The notes under the pieces: model-generated
Seen by the model: the letters and a program-made list of their open reading frames with translations, nothing else
Told to the model about the DNA's origin: nothing
Database searches by the model: none
Position numbers and translations under genes: made by a program
NCBI RefSeq assembly: GCF_018257795.1
Contig: NZ_JAERJD010000002.1
Span: 372,001 to 436,000 of the forward strand
Direction of reading: 5' to 3'
DNA length: 64,000 bases
Source: Citrobacter sp. JGM124
GTDB taxonomy: Bacteria > Pseudomonadota > Gammaproteobacteria > Enterobacterales > Enterobacteriaceae
Shown here: piece by piece, positions 51,481-61,401 of the stretch
Layout of the letters: every line of letters begins with the position of its first letter
Numbering within the stretch: the stretch's first letter is position 1

Positions 51481-54400
51481 ATGAAAAGAATGCTAATCAA
51501 CGCCACTCAGCAAGAAGAGTTGCGTGTCGCCCTTGTAGATGGGCAACGTCTGTATGACCTGGATATTGAAAGCCCGGGACACGAGCAGAAAAAAGCAAAC
51601 ATCTATAAAGGCAAAATTACCCGTATTGAACCCAGTCTGGAAGCGGCTTTTGTTGATTACGGCGCAGAAAGACACGGTTTCCTTCCCCTCAAAGAGATTG
51701 CCCGCGAATATTTCCCAGCCAGTTACGCCTCACACGGTCGTCCTAATATCAAAGATGTACTTCGTGAAGGTCAGGAAGTTATCGTCCAGATTGACAAAGA
51801 AGAACGCGGTAACAAAGGCGCTGCGCTGACCACATTTATTAGTCTGGCGGGCAGTTACCTGGTTTTGATGCCCAATAACCCACGTGCCGGCGGCATCTCT
51901 CGTCGTATCGAAGGTGATGACCGTACTGAATTAAAAGAAGCGCTGTCATCTCTGGAATTACCCGATGGCATGGGTCTGATTGTTCGCACCGCTGGTGTGG
52001 GTAAATCCGCCGAAGCACTGCAGTGGGACTTAAGCTTCCGTTTGAAACACTGGGAAGCTATCCAAAAAGCGGCTGAAAACCGCGCTGCCCCGTTCCTGAT
52101 TCATCAGGAAAGTAACGTCATTGTTCGCGCATTTCGCGACTACCTGCGCCAGGATATTGGTGAGATTCTGATCGACAACCCACAAGTTCTTGAACTGGCA
52201 CGTCAGCATATCTCCGCCCTCGGTCGCCCGGATTTCAGCAGTAAAATTAAACTCTATACGGGCGAAATCCCGTTATTCAGCCACTATCAGATTGAATCCC
52301 AGATTGAGTCAGCATTCCAGCGTGAAGTCCGCCTGCCTTCAGGGGGATCGATTGTTATCGACACCACCGAAGCTCTGACTGCCATCGATATTAACTCAGC
52401 ACGTGCCACACGTGGCGGCGATATTGAAGAGACAGCGTTCAATACCAACCTCGAAGCGGCGGATGAAATTGCCCGCCAGTTGCGCCTGCGTGACTTGGGT
52501 GGTCTGATTGTCATCGACTTTATTGATATGACCCCGGTACGCCACCAGCGTGCGGTTGAAAACCGCCTGCGTGAAGCCGTTCGCCAGGATCGTGCTCGCA
52601 TTCAGATCAGCCATATTTCACGCTTTGGTCTGCTGGAGATGTCACGCCAGCGCCTGAGCCCATCTTTGGGTGAATCCAGTCACCATGTGTGCCCACGCTG
52701 TAGCGGTACCGGGACGATTCGGGATAACGAATCCCTCTCTCTGTCGATTTTACGTCTGATAGAAGAAGAAGCCCTGAAAGAGAACACCCAGGAAGTTCAT
52801 GCCATTGTTCCCGTTCCCATTGCTTCTTACCTGCTGAATGAGAAACGCGAAGCCGTTCACGCCATTGAGACTCGTCAAGGTGGGGTGCGTACCATTATCG
52901 TGCCAAACGATCAGATGCAGACACCGCACTATTCTGTTCTGCGTGTACGTAAAGGCGAAGAAACAAAAACCCTCAGTTACATGCTGCCCAAACTGCATGA
53001 AGAGGAGATGGCCCTGCCATCTGAAGAGGAATACGCTGAACGTAAACGCCCTGAGCAACCTGCGCTGGCGACTTTTGCCATGCCGGAAGTTCCGCCAATG
53101 CCATTGGCTGCCACAACACCAGCAACAGCGACGCTCAAAACTGAACCTGCACCAGTGGCTTCAGCAACCAATGCGGAACCTGGTCTACTCTCTCGCCTGA
53201 TGGGGGCACTGAAAAAATTCTTCTCCGCTGATAAAGAAGCCGTGGTTGAAGAAGTGCAGCCAGAAGAGAAAACCACAGCAGTACGTGAGCCTCGTAACGA
53301 TCGCCGCAATGCTCGTCGCCCTAACAATCGCCGGGATCGTGGGGAACGTAATAACCGTACCCGGGAAGACCGTAATAATAATGATACACGTGAGCCTCGT
53401 GAAAGCCGTGAGGACAACCGTCGTAATAATCGTCGTGCCAATGCTCCGCAGGAAGTCCAGGATGTTGTTCGTGACGCAGTAACTGACGAGACGGAAAAAC
53501 AGACTAAACCACGGGAAGGGCAAGCACCACGCCGCAATGACCGTAACCGTCGTCGTGCGGATGATAAACGTCAGGCCCAGCAAGAAGTCAAATCACTGCA
53601 ACGCGATGTGGAAGTGAGTGAAGCGGAGACCGAGCAAGAAGAACGTACCCCGGTTGTTCTTACCCGCCGCCAGCCACGTCAGTTGGCTCAGAAGGTTCGT
53701 TATGAATCGCCAGAGTCTCCTGCTGAAGCCGTAGCCACCCCGGCTGCTGTTGAGGCACCGTTGCCGGCAGTCGTTAATACCCCTGCCCCTGTGACGTCGC
53801 CTGTAGCAGAAGAAAACAGTGATAACCGTGAAAACAATAATATGCCACGCCGTTCACGCCGTTCTCCTCGCCATCTGCGAGTGAGTGGCCAGCGTCGTCG
53901 CCGTTATCGTGATGAGCGTTATCCTACTGTTTCACCGATGCCTTTAGCGATGGCTTGCGCCTCTCCAGAGCTGGCGTCAGGCAAGGTATGTATTCATTAC
54001 CCGATCAACCGGGGCCGTGATCAACTTGAAAATCACGTACCACAGGTTGAAGAAGCACGACCGGAAGCCGTTGAACAACCCGTGGTAACATCGGTTGCTC
54101 CGGTTGTTAATGAAGCACCAGTGAGCACAGAGACACCTGTTGTAGAAGCTGACGTTCTGCCAGTGGCCACTGAAGTAGTCGCAGTGGAAGCCGCGGCACC
54201 GGTCAGTGTTACCAGCGAGACAACCGAGGCTCACGTATCTGCCCCTGTTGAGCCAGATGCTGTTGACGTGACCACCGTATCAAGTGAAGCCACACCTGTT
54301 GATGTCGTCGCTGAACCTGTTCCAGTTGAAGTGGCGACAATCGCACATGAAGCAGTACCAGTACCCGTTGCTGTTGAAGCAACCACTGAACTGCCCGTGG

Positions 54401-54753
54401 CTGAAACAGCAGAACCGGCACCTGTGGCAACAGAAACTGTGCAGGTGACAGAGCGCGTTGTCGCTGTTGCGCCAGCCACTCGCCCGGAACCGATTGAAGA
54501 ACCCGTTCAATTACCTGAGCCAGAGTCTGCCATCGTAGTGGCACCAGCAGCACAGCAAGTGACAAGCGCAGCAACGAACCATGCAACAGCGCCTATGACT
54601 CGTGCCCCTGCCCCGGCTTACACTTCGGATGCAGTACAGCAAAGTGATTGGGTGCGACCAGCATTTATCTTTAACGGTAAAGGTGCCGCCGGTGGTAATA
54701 GCGCAACCCATCAGGCTACTGCACCGGCAACCCGCCCTCAAAAAGTGGATTAA
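51481..54753 (+). CDS. rne: ribonuclease E
   Basis: The main mRNA-decay and rRNA/tRNA-processing endonuclease and scaffold of the degradosome; 1090 residues (E. coli 1061). S1 domain about 36-119, 5' sensor about 120-215, DNase I-like domain with catalytic Asp303 and Asp346, Zn-link Cys404/Cys407 (HHVCPRCSG). After about 530 come the membrane helix [15 protein letters not shown], an Arg-rich RNA-binding region ([19 protein letters not shown]), a second Arg patch ([12 protein letters not shown]), [19 protein letters not shown] near the helicase/enolase sites, a long Val/Ala/Pro/Glu low-complexity stretch, and a PNPase-binding tail ([18 protein letters not shown]). Confidence 0.98.
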   Translation: MKRMLINATQQEELRVALVDGQRLYDLDIESPGHEQKKANIYKGKITRIEPSLEAAFVDYGAERHGFLPLKEIAREYFPASYASHGRPNIKDVLREGQEVIVQIDKEERGNKGAALTTFISLAGSYLVLMPNNPRAGGISRRIEGDDRTELKEALSSLELPDGMGLIVRTAGVGKSAEALQWDLSFRLKHWEAIQKAAENRAAPFLIHQESNVIVRAFRDYLRQDIGEILIDNPQVLELARQHISALGRPDFSSKIKLYTGEIPLFSHYQIESQIESAFQREVRLPSGGSIVIDTTEALTAIDINSARATRGGDIEETAFNTNLEAADEIARQLRLRDLGGLIVIDFIDMTPVRHQRAVENRLREAVRQDRARIQISHISRFGLLEMSRQRLSPSLGESSHHVCPRCSGTGTIRDNESLSLSILRLIEEEALKENTQEVHAIVPVPIASYLLNEKREAVHAIETRQGGVRTIIVPNDQMQTPHYSVLRVRKGEETKTLSYMLPKLHEEEMALPSEEEYAERKRPEQPALATFAMPEVPPMPLAATTPATATLKTEPAPVASATNAEPGLLSRLMGALKKFFSADKEAVVEEVQPEEKTTAVREPRNDRRNARRPNNRRDRGERNNRTREDRNNNDTREPRESREDNRRNNRRANAPQEVQDVVRDAVTDETEKQTKPREGQAPRRNDRNRRRADDKRQAQQEVKSLQRDVEVSEAETEQEERTPVVLTRRQPRQLAQKVRYESPESPAEAVATPAAVEAPLPAVVNTPAPVTSPVAEENSDNRENNNMPRRSRRSPRHLRVSGQRRRRYRDERYPTVSPMPLAMACASPELASGKVCIHYPINRGRDQLENHVPQVEEARPEAVEQPVVTSVAPVVNEAPVSTETPVVEADVLPVATEVVAVEAAAPVSVTSETTEAHVSAPVEPDAVDVTTVSSEATPVDVVAEPVPVEVATIAHEAVPVPVAVEATTELPVAETAEPAPVATETVQVTERVVAVAPATRPEPIEEPVQLPEPESAIVVAPAAQQVTSAATNHATAPMTRAPAPAYTSDAVQQSDWVRPAFIFNGKGAAGGNSATHQATAPATRPQKVD

Positions 54754-54771
54754 TTTTTAATCCTCCTGATA

Positions 54772-54799
54772 AACCGGTCATGTTAAGTGACCGGTTTTT
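54772..54799 (+). terminator. rne terminator
   Basis: AACCGGTCA-TGTTAAG-TGACCGGTT followed by seven T, 19 bases after the rne stop. Confidence 0.9.
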
Positions 54800-54870
54800 T
54801 TTATTTCTGAAATAGCCGTATCACCACAACCTGATCTGTGCTCTGACATGATGATACTATCCGCTACGGC

Positions 54871-54889
54871 GATAATGATCACCGGCGGG
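54871..54889. promoter_or_regulatory. weak Fur-like site in rne-fes gap
   Basis: GATAATGATCACC matches the first nine bases of the Fur consensus and then decays. It is about 200 bases before fes, and would be a poor fit for direct control of it. Apart from this and the rne terminator, the 336-base gap between rne and fes shows only GC-mixed sequence without a recognised gene; the minus frame 54857-55042 has no support. Confidence 0.25.
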
Positions 54890-55089
54890 CCTCTGTGTAC
54901 CATGTTCCAGCACCTGATGTATTGTTACCCCACACAATGCAGCAGGCTGTTTGATTGACCCGAGTGGGGACAGATGCAATAAATAGTGAGGGTATAACGC
55001 CCACTGACTGAGACCTGCCCGGCAAAATATGCAGGGAACCACAGCCGATATTTATATTTTATACCGTATCCCATCATCAGGAGAGGACA

Positions 55090-56316
55090 GTGACAGCAGG
55101 TGAATTCGGCAGCGAATTATGGTGGAAAAAACAACAAGGGCCAGCCTGGGTGCGGGAAGAGCAGGGTTATCGAGTCACCTTTTTGTGGCGAGATCCTCAA
55201 GGTTCTGAAAAAACTTCGGATACCATACGAGTATGGCTTTATATCACCGGGGTAACAGACCATCATCACGACACGCCACCCCAGTGTATGCAAAGGGTGA
55301 GCGGTACTGATGTGTGGCGGTGGGAAACCATACTCCCTGCTGAGTGGCGGGGAAGCTATTGCTTTATACCGTCATCACAGGCCTCTGACTTTGGTCAATA
55401 CGTGCCCGGTGATCCACATATTAACCCGCTGGCCATCAGGCAAGGCTGGAAAAAACTGCTTCCGCAGGCGATTGCCGATCCCCTGAATTCCCTCAGCTGG
55501 TCAGGCGGTCGGGGACATCCTTTTAGTGGCCTTTCCTTACCCGATGCCCCTCCCCAGCCCGGCTGGGACGATAATGCCCCCTCCTGTCAGCCCCCAGCGT
55601 GTTTTGTATGGCATAGCCAGCGCCTGGAGAATCATCGGCGTATTTGGGTCTACACCACGGGGGAAGATACAGGACAGGATAAACCCCTCGCTATTCTGTT
55701 GGATGGCCAGTTTTGGGCTGAGTCAATGCCCATATGGCAGCCCATTACCACCCTGACACAAACGGGGCATCTGCCACCCGCGGTATATATCCTCATTGAT
55801 GTGATTGATGAAGCCCATCGTAGTCTTGAGCTCCCTTGCTATGCCGATTTTTGGCTGGCTGTACAGGAAGAATTGCTCCCCTTGGTGAAATCCTCAGTCG
55901 CCTTTACGGATAAACCAGAGCAGACCCTGGTCGCCGGACAAAGTTTCGGGGGGTTAGCGGCCTTGTATGCAGGCCTGAACTGGCCTGAACGTTTTGGTTG
56001 TGTACTGAGCCAGTCTGGATCATTCTGGTGGCCAGACCGGCAAGGGAAGCATCAGGGGCAGCTTATCGAGGCGCTCAGTCAGGGGAAACTTTCTGCCTCA
56101 GGATTACGAATTGTCCTCCAGGCAGGCAGGCGTGAACCCCTTATTCTACACGTGAACCGACAGCTATATCCGCTACTGGCACACGCTAAACAACGGATCA
56201 GCTGCGAGATCGAAGGCGGGCATGATGCCCTGTGCTGGCGTGGGGGGCTAACCGCAGGGTTAATGACCCTCTGGCAATCCTCGGGGGTACAGGCTGCCAG
56301 TTTATCATCCCGCTGA
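55090..56316 (+). CDS. fes: enterochelin esterase
   Basis: Fes hydrolyses ferric enterobactin in the cytosol, so that the iron can be reduced and released. N-terminal immunoglobulin-like domain (about 1-150) is followed by the esterase-D alpha/beta hydrolase domain: LLDGQFWAESMP, nucleophile elbow VAGQSFGGLAALYAGLNW with Ser, an acidic partner in the LQAGRREP region, and His in EGGHDALCWRGGLTAGL. The start is GTG 55090 behind AGGAGAGG. The 408 residues match Fes. It converges with fepC, only 33 bases apart, without a visible terminator. Confidence 0.94.
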   Translation: MTAGEFGSELWWKKQQGPAWVREEQGYRVTFLWRDPQGSEKTSDTIRVWLYITGVTDHHHDTPPQCMQRVSGTDVWRWETILPAEWRGSYCFIPSSQASDFGQYVPGDPHINPLAIRQGWKKLLPQAIADPLNSLSWSGGRGHPFSGLSLPDAPPQPGWDDNAPSCQPPACFVWHSQRLENHRRIWVYTTGEDTGQDKPLAILLDGQFWAESMPIWQPITTLTQTGHLPPAVYILIDVIDEAHRSLELPCYADFWLAVQEELLPLVKSSVAFTDKPEQTLVAGQSFGGLAALYAGLNWPERFGCVLSQSGSFWWPDRQGKHQGQLIEALSQGKLSASGLRIVLQAGRREPLILHVNRQLYPLLAHAKQRISCEIEGGHDALCWRGGLTAGLMTLWQSSGVQAASLSSR

Positions 56317-56349
56317 AAATGGGGCTGACGCTTCCCACATGAGCAAAAT

Positions 56350-57153
56350 CTATTCTCCCCTTGGCCTGCCCAGGGGGACAACCAGGGGAGTGCCGGCAAC
56401 AGGATCGTCAATTATCATGCTCTTAACACCATAAATTTGCTCAATCAGCTGTGAGGTGACTATTTCCTCAGGCGCACCCTCAGCAACAATCTTCCCGTCA
56501 CGTAGCGCGATCAAATGGCTGGCATAACGGCAGGCCTGATTTAAATCATGGAGTACCGCCGCTATGGTATAACCCTTCGTCTGATTAAGGTCCGAGAGCA
56601 GTTCCATCAAATCAATCTGATGACTGATATCGAGCCATGTGGTGGGCTCATCCAGTAACATAATCCCCGTTTCCTGGGCAAGGATCATGGCTATCCATGC
56701 ACGCTGCCGTTGCCCACCCGAAAGGGTATCAACAGACTGGCTGGCCAGTTGTTGGATCCCCGTGGCCTGCATTGCACGTACTACTGCGTCTTCATCAGAC
56801 TGCCGCCAGCGGCTAAACAGCGGCTGATGGGGGTAACGTCCCCGGGCCACCAGCTCCTGAACCGTAATATCGCCCGGGGCGGTAGCACTTTGGGCAAGTA
56901 TCCCCACCCGTCGCGCGACTTCCTTACCCGGGAGCCTGGAGATTAAGGTGCCATCCAGTAACACCTGTCCTGCCAGGGGCTTCATCAGGCGGCTTAAGGC
57001 CCGCAGCAGGGTGGATTTACCACACCCGTTGGGGCCGATGATAGCGGTAAAATGCCCGTCAGGGATCGTCACCGTTAATCCGTTGACGATGATGCTCTTC
57101 CCATAACCTAATCTCAGGTTTTCCCCCGTTAAACGTGCGGTACTATGGGGCAT
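56350..57153 (-). CDS. fepC: ferric enterobactin ABC transporter ATPase
   Basis: ATPase of the FepBCDG importer. Walker A IIGPNGCGKSTLLRALSRL (residues about 38-56), Q-loop ILAQSATAPGDITVQELVAR, signature TLSGGQRQRAWIAMILAQ, Walker B IMLLDEPTTWLD and switch AVLHDLNQACRYA. It has 267 residues and overlaps fepG by 11 bases. The sequence is closest to E. coli FepC among the FecE-like ATPases, by memory. Confidence 0.94.
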   Translation of the reverse strand: MPHSTARLTGENLRLGYGKSIIVNGLTVTIPDGHFTAIIGPNGCGKSTLLRALSRLMKPLAGQVLLDGTLISRLPGKEVARRVGILAQSATAPGDITVQELVARGRYPHQPLFSRWRQSDEDAVVRAMQATGIQQLASQSVDTLSGGQRQRAWIAMILAQETGIMLLDEPTTWLDISHQIDLMELLSDLNQTKGYTIAAVLHDLNQACRYASHLIALRDGKIVAEGAPEEIVTSQLIEQIYGVKSMIIDDPVAGTPLVVPLGRPRGE

Positions 57154-58141
57154 TTTTACGTGACTCCCTAATCAACAAAACAATGAGATAGATCCCGCCA
57201 AGGCTCACCGTAATAACCCCGACAGGAAGCTGGTAAGGCATGAACAGTCGCTGACCACAGAGATCCGCGGCCAGCAGTAGCAAGGCCCCCCACAAGGCTG
57301 AGTGCGTCAGCCCAAACCGCCCGGTGCCACTGACCCGCCTTGCGATATGAGGTGCAACCAGAGCTATAAATGAGATAGGGCCCGCTATCGCCGTGGCGGC
57401 AGCGGTTAAAACAACCCCGATAAGCATCAGCACCATCCGTGAACGCTCAACCCCCACCCCCAAAGCTGTCGCGCTATCATCTCCCATTTCAAGTAACCGC
57501 ATGCGCCTTACCATCAAGGCCCCGGCAATCATCGCCACCAGAATCACAGGAACAGCTGGCAATGTTTTGCCCCAGGTAATGCCATTCAACGAACCTGCAT
57601 TCCATAACCCGGCGGAAAGTGCGGTTTCCAGAGAGGCGTATAGCAGTAGCCAAGTATTAAATGAGACCAGCATGGCACGGATACCAATACCAATAATAAT
57701 CAGCCGAAATGTATCAATACCATTGCGCCATGCCAGCATCCATACCAGCAATGCACTGATTATCCCTCCTGCCATGGCTGCAAGAGATACCGCCGTCACT
57801 TGCTGATTAAAAAAGACCATGGCCACGAGCACGCCACTCCAGGCCGCGGTATTAAATCCCATGACGTCGGGGCTCCCTAAGGGGTTACGCATCAAGGATT
57901 GAAAAATCGCGCCACTGATCCCAAGGGCTGCGCCAATAACAATGGCCATGGTCACTCGGGGCAGACGCCATTGCGTCACCAGCATCGTAATATTGCGGGA
58001 CCCCTCTCCCTCGAGAGCCTGAAAAACCTGTTCAAAACTCAGAGTGACCGTGCCACTGCGTAAGCTCCACAGGGCAAGCAGCAACCCCATCATCCCCAGT
58101 GACAGGGATTTAAGCAGCAGACGGGATGAAGGGGTTAACAT
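57143..58141 (-). CDS. fepG: ferric enterobactin transporter permease FepG
   Basis: A BtuC/FecCD-type permease of 332 residues with about ten TM helices. Family motifs are TLSFEQVFQALEGEG, WRLPRVTMAIVIGAALGISG, MRNPLGSPDVMGFNTAAWSG and FIALVAPHIARRVSGTG, the last being the coupling region for FepC. It overlaps fepD by seven bases and fepC by 11, so the three genes form one transcript fepD-fepG-fepC. Confidence 0.94.
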   Translation of the reverse strand: MLTPSSRLLLKSLSLGMMGLLLALWSLRSGTVTLSFEQVFQALEGEGSRNITMLVTQWRLPRVTMAIVIGAALGISGAIFQSLMRNPLGSPDVMGFNTAAWSGVLVAMVFFNQQVTAVSLAAMAGGIISALLVWMLAWRNGIDTFRLIIIGIGIRAMLVSFNTWLLLYASLETALSAGLWNAGSLNGITWGKTLPAVPVILVAMIAGALMVRRMRLLEMGDDSATALGVGVERSRMVLMLIGVVLTAAATAIAGPISFIALVAPHIARRVSGTGRFGLTHSALWGALLLLAADLCGQRLFMPYQLPVGVITVSLGGIYLIVLLIRESRKNAP

Positions 58142-59142
58142 GACAGGGCCTTGTTACGTCGACGAACCAGAAAGATTAGCGCGGGAGCACCGATAAAAGC
58201 ACTGACGACGGAGACTCTTAACTCCCCGGGAACCAGTATTCGTCCAATAATATCGGCAAACAACAGCAAAACCGGGGTGGCAATCAACGTCACCGGTAAA
58301 TTCCACCGATGATCAGCCCCCACCAGCCAGCGGGAAACATGGGGCACCATAAGGCCAACAAAGGCAATCGGTCCGACCAATGCGGTGGCACTGCCACATA
58401 ATAGCGTAATGGTCAGCAGGCCAAAGAGCTGGGTACGTAATACCCCACTTCCAAGCGCACTGGCCGTATCAACACCGAGGCTCAAATTATTCAGTGAACG
58501 ACACAGCAGTAAAGCAATAATTAAGGATAAAACAATGGGTAAAGTGACAATGTACAGGGTAGTAAACGTCCGAATGTCCAGGGAACCGGCCTGCCAAAAA
58601 CGTAGAATGTCGTAAACATCCGGATTGAGTAAAGCAACACCACTGGATAGCCCCTCGAGTACCGCGGCCAGCGCTACCCCAGCTAAGGTCAGGCGTACCG
58701 GACTCAATTGCCCGCCCCCCTGACTACCGGTAAACGTCACCAGTACGGCTGCCACCAAAGCCCCACATAGCGCCATCGCAAGCTGGGTCAGTGGGGTAGC
58801 AAAACCAAATACCGCAGCCCCTAATACAATAGCAAAACTGGCCCCCGCATTTACCCCCAAAAGACCAGGATCAGCCAGGGGGTTACGCGTCAGCGTTTGC
58901 ATGAGCGTCCCGGAGACGCCCAACGCAGACCCGGCCAGGATGCCAGCTAAAGTCCGGGGTAAACGGGCATCCAGCACAATCGTGCAGTCCGGGCTATGAC
59001 ATTGGCTGAACAAGGCGTCCAGCACCACTGAAGGAGGGAGCTGCCGGGCCCCCACCAGTAAACTTAATGCAACGGCAATCACAAACAACAACAGTAATCC
59101 GGCTATAGCCAAAGGACGACCTGACGGAGCTGGCGTAGACAT
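58135..59142 (-). CDS. fepD: ferric enterobactin transporter permease FepD
   Basis: Second BtuC/FecCD-type permease, 335 residues. Motifs are DARLPRTLAGILAGSALGVS, MQTLTRNPLADPGLLGVNAG and FVGLMVPHVSRWLVGADHRW. First gene of the fepDGC operon, with a Fur-like site 18-36 bases before its start. The entS exporter gene that is divergent from fepD in E. coli is not here; fepB follows in the same direction instead. Confidence 0.95.
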   Translation of the reverse strand: MSTPAPSGRPLAIAGLLLLFVIAVALSLLVGARQLPPSVVLDALFSQCHSPDCTIVLDARLPRTLAGILAGSALGVSGTLMQTLTRNPLADPGLLGVNAGASFAIVLGAAVFGFATPLTQLAMALCGALVAAVLVTFTGSQGGGQLSPVRLTLAGVALAAVLEGLSSGVALLNPDVYDILRFWQAGSLDIRTFTTLYIVTLPIVLSLIIALLLCRSLNNLSLGVDTASALGSGVLRTQLFGLLTITLLCGSATALVGPIAFVGLMVPHVSRWLVGADHRWNLPVTLIATPVLLLFADIIGRILVPGELRVSVVSAFIGAPALIFLVRRRNKALSC

Positions 59143-59159
59143 AGCACGGTCCAGTATTC

Positions 59160-59178
59160 GATAATGATAATTGTTTCT
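59160..59178. promoter_or_regulatory. Fur-like operator upstream of fepD
   Basis: GATAATGATAATTGTTTCT matches the 19-bp Fur consensus at 14 positions, with the first 12 perfect. It lies in the fepB-fepD gap, 18 bases before the fepD ATG. Confidence 0.75.
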
Positions 59179-59237
59179 TTAGTTATGCTACCACGTATTA
59201 CATGACAAAAGTAGACCAGCTCCGGGCTGGCAGAACA

Positions 59238-60200
59238 CTAACCAAATAACGCATTGAGGCGCTGCAGTATCAGCATGACGCTATAATAATCAAGGCGGAA
59301 AGTTTCCACGCCCAGGGCCCATACTCGTTTATTCTCCACTGACGGTAACTGGGACAACAACGCATTACTGTAGATGGCCGCCACGTCTTTATCATCCCCG
59401 GCAAACAGTAACATGCTTTGCCCGTTTAACCCCGAGGCCAGCTGTTCTCCCCCTAGCTGAATAATATCCTGTCGTTTTCCCTGACTTTTCAGTACTGGAA
59501 TACCCTCTGGAAGCCGGGCTAAAGTGAAGCCTATCTGCTCAAGAAGCTGACCCTGAGCTGATTCCGAAGTCCATAAATTCGCCCGGTGGGACCCCGGACT
59601 GTAGACCAGGGCATTAACTGGCTGAGGAGGTAGCTTAATATGTTGTTTAAGCCTGGCCAGCTCAAGGTCGAATTCATGGATCCTCTGCGCGGCCTGGGCT
59701 TCATAGCCCGTAATTTCACCCAGTTCAGTCAGTAAAGTTTGCCAGCTTTTATCATCATAATTGACGATAAGGGTCGGAGCGATGGCGGAAAGCTGGTCAT
59801 ACAGTGCTAATGCCGAATCGCCACCTGTAGCGCTGATCAGAATAAGATCCGGCATTTCCGCCATGATGGCTTCTGCATTGGGCTCACCGATATAAAGACG
59901 AGTGAGATCCCGAGACCTGGCGACTTCCCCCCACTGACGCAGGAACCCCTGCCCATCAGCAAAGCGGTTATTCGGCATTGTGGCACCACTTGCAACCACC
60001 GGTGCCCCCAGGGCTAATAATGAGCCTGTTAACGTCACGCTGGTGGAGACAATACGTTCAGGCTGACTTTCCAGCTGGTGAACGCCCCGGCTGTCGGTAA
60101 TACTACGTGGCCAGTCTGCTCCACTGGCCTGCGAACCTGCAACCATAACGAAACTAAAAAACAGCAGCGTCAGACGACGAGTGACAGAGGCGTAATTCAC
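59238..60200 (-). CDS. fepB: periplasmic ferric enterobactin-binding protein
   Basis: FepB carries ferric catecholates from the outer-membrane receptor to FepDG. Signal peptide [18 protein letters not shown], mature start near [20 protein letters not shown]. Conserved parts are [60 protein letters not shown], and [20 protein letters not shown]. The frame is open from ATG 60218, but AAAGGGA is better spaced for GTG 60200 (VNYASVTRR), used here. A Fur-like site lies upstream. Confidence 0.93.
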   Translation of the reverse strand: MNYASVTRRLTLLFFSFVMVAGSQASGADWPRSITDSRGVHQLESQPERIVSTSVTLTGSLLALGAPVVASGATMPNNRFADGQGFLRQWGEVARSRDLTRLYIGEPNAEAIMAEMPDLILISATGGDSALALYDQLSAIAPTLIVNYDDKSWQTLLTELGEITGYEAQAAQRIHEFDLELARLKQHIKLPPQPVNALVYSPGSHRANLWTSESAQGQLLEQIGFTLARLPEGIPVLKSQGKRQDIIQLGGEQLASGLNGQSMLLFAGDDKDVAAIYSNALLSQLPSVENKRVWALGVETFRLDYYSVMLILQRLNALFG

Positions 60201-60221
60201 AGAATCCCTTTCATTCATTTA

Positions 60222-60240
60222 TATAATGATTCTTATTTAC
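60222..60240. promoter_or_regulatory. Fur-like operator upstream of fepB
   Basis: TATAATGATTCTTATTTAC matches the Fur consensus at 13 of 19 positions, just before fepB. It probably gives fepB its own iron-controlled promoter. Confidence 0.6.
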
Positions 60241-60315
60241 ATCAAAGGCTGAGAGAGTTCAAATATTTAGTTCATCGGTCATCGGGTGGGGATCGCCCGC
60301 AGGCTTGAAACCGCT

Positions 60316-60338
60316 GTCCGCGCACAGAAGGCGCGGAC
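60316..60338. repeat. GC-rich hairpin before the FAH-family gene
   Basis: GTCCGCGC-N7-GCGCGGAC is a perfect 8-bp stem in the 251-base fepB-FAH gap. No T run follows on either strand, so it is not a typical terminator. Downstream, TATACACTG and TTATACAC near 60347-60371 form an imperfect inverted repeat that could be promoter or operator sequence. Confidence 0.5.
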
Positions 60339-60451
60339 ACAAACCGGTATACACTGTTATTGCGTTATACACGGCATCAGGGAAAGTCCGGAGGCAAATA
60401 TATGCCTGCGGTGGAATGACTCAGTCATACGAGACTTAAACAGGACCCAAG

Positions 60452-61342
60452 ATGAAACTACTGACTTATCTCGACAAATCCGGCCTGCCTCGTGTGGGGC
60501 AACTGTCTGGTGAAGATACCGTTATCCCCCTCTCCTACCCGGACAATCGTAAAGTGTCTGATCTCGTTGAACTCATCGCGAGTGAAGTGCCTTTAGCCAC
60601 ACTCAAAACCTCTGCCCCGGCATTGAATCTGGCTTCAGTACGACTGCTCGCCCCTATTCCCAGACCCGCCCGTAATATTTTTTGCGTGGGTAAGAACTAT
60701 ACGGATCATGCCAGGGAATTCACCCACAGTGGATTCGATGCCGGCCAGACGGACCTTAATGCTGTCCCAGCCAGCCCTATCGTGTTTTCCAAAACACCCG
60801 AGACCGTCATCGCCCATGGGGACGCTATCTGGAATGCCTCAGGGGTGAGTGAAGCCCTGGATTATGAGGCTGAACTGGCTGTCATCATCGGTAAAGGGGG
60901 ACGGGGCATCACTCAATCAGCAGCCATGAGCCACATTTGGGGTTACACCATTATCAACGACGTCACAGCCCGGGACTGGCAAAAACGTCATCAACAATGG
61001 CACCTGGGCAAGTCCTTTGATACGTTCGGCCCGATGGGGCCGGTGGCCGTTACCGCCGATGAAATCGAGGGGAATAATCTTGACCTCAAGTGCTGGGTCA
61101 ACGGTGAGTTACGGCAGAGTTCAAATACCCGTCATTTGATTTTCGACCTGCCCACACTGATTGAGACAATTTCAGCAGGGATAACGCTACACCCCGGCGA
61201 TATCATTGCCACAGGTACACCTGAAGGGGTGGGTATTGGCTTCACCCCACCACGTTTCCTCAAGCCCGGTGATCTCGTGACGATTGAGATAACCGGCATA
61301 GGCCGTCTTGAAAACAGGATCAGTGATTTGCTTGCTGGCTAA
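60452..61342 (+). CDS. fumarylacetoacetate hydrolase-family protein
   Basis: A 296-residue enzyme of the FAH superfamily, members of which cleave or decarboxylate acylpyruvates or are hydratases/isomerases in aromatic catabolism. The N-terminal small domain (1-65) precedes the catalytic fold: FCVGKNYTDHAREF, metal ligands in SEALDYEAELAVIIGKGG (E-x-E) and the Asp of NDVTARDWQK, Lys in LGKSFDTFGPMGP, and ATGTPEGVGIGFTPP. It is longer than YcgM of E. coli (219 residues). No pathway neighbours are present, so the substrate is unknown. AGGA precedes ATG 60452. Confidence 0.88.
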   Translation: MKLLTYLDKSGLPRVGQLSGEDTVIPLSYPDNRKVSDLVELIASEVPLATLKTSAPALNLASVRLLAPIPRPARNIFCVGKNYTDHAREFTHSGFDAGQTDLNAVPASPIVFSKTPETVIAHGDAIWNASGVSEALDYEAELAVIIGKGGRGITQSAAMSHIWGYTIINDVTARDWQKRHQQWHLGKSFDTFGPMGPVAVTADEIEGNNLDLKCWVNGELRQSSNTRHLIFDLPTLIETISAGITLHPGDIIATGTPEGVGIGFTPPRFLKPGDLVTIEITGIGRLENRISDLLAG

Positions 61343-61401
61343 CGGGAGACGCCCTCTTCGGGGCACTCCCAGTCAGAACAACCCACAATTGAGCAATAGC
61401 G

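Noticed and set aside
52977-53537. 186-codon Arg/Ser-rich open frame opposite rne
   Set aside because: It mirrors the Arg-codon-rich RNA-binding region of RNase E; composition alone keeps the antisense frame open.
61343-61401. Terminator between the FAH-family gene and flgL
   Set aside because: GCCC-TCTTCG-GGGC is short, its wider stem has mismatches and no T run follows.
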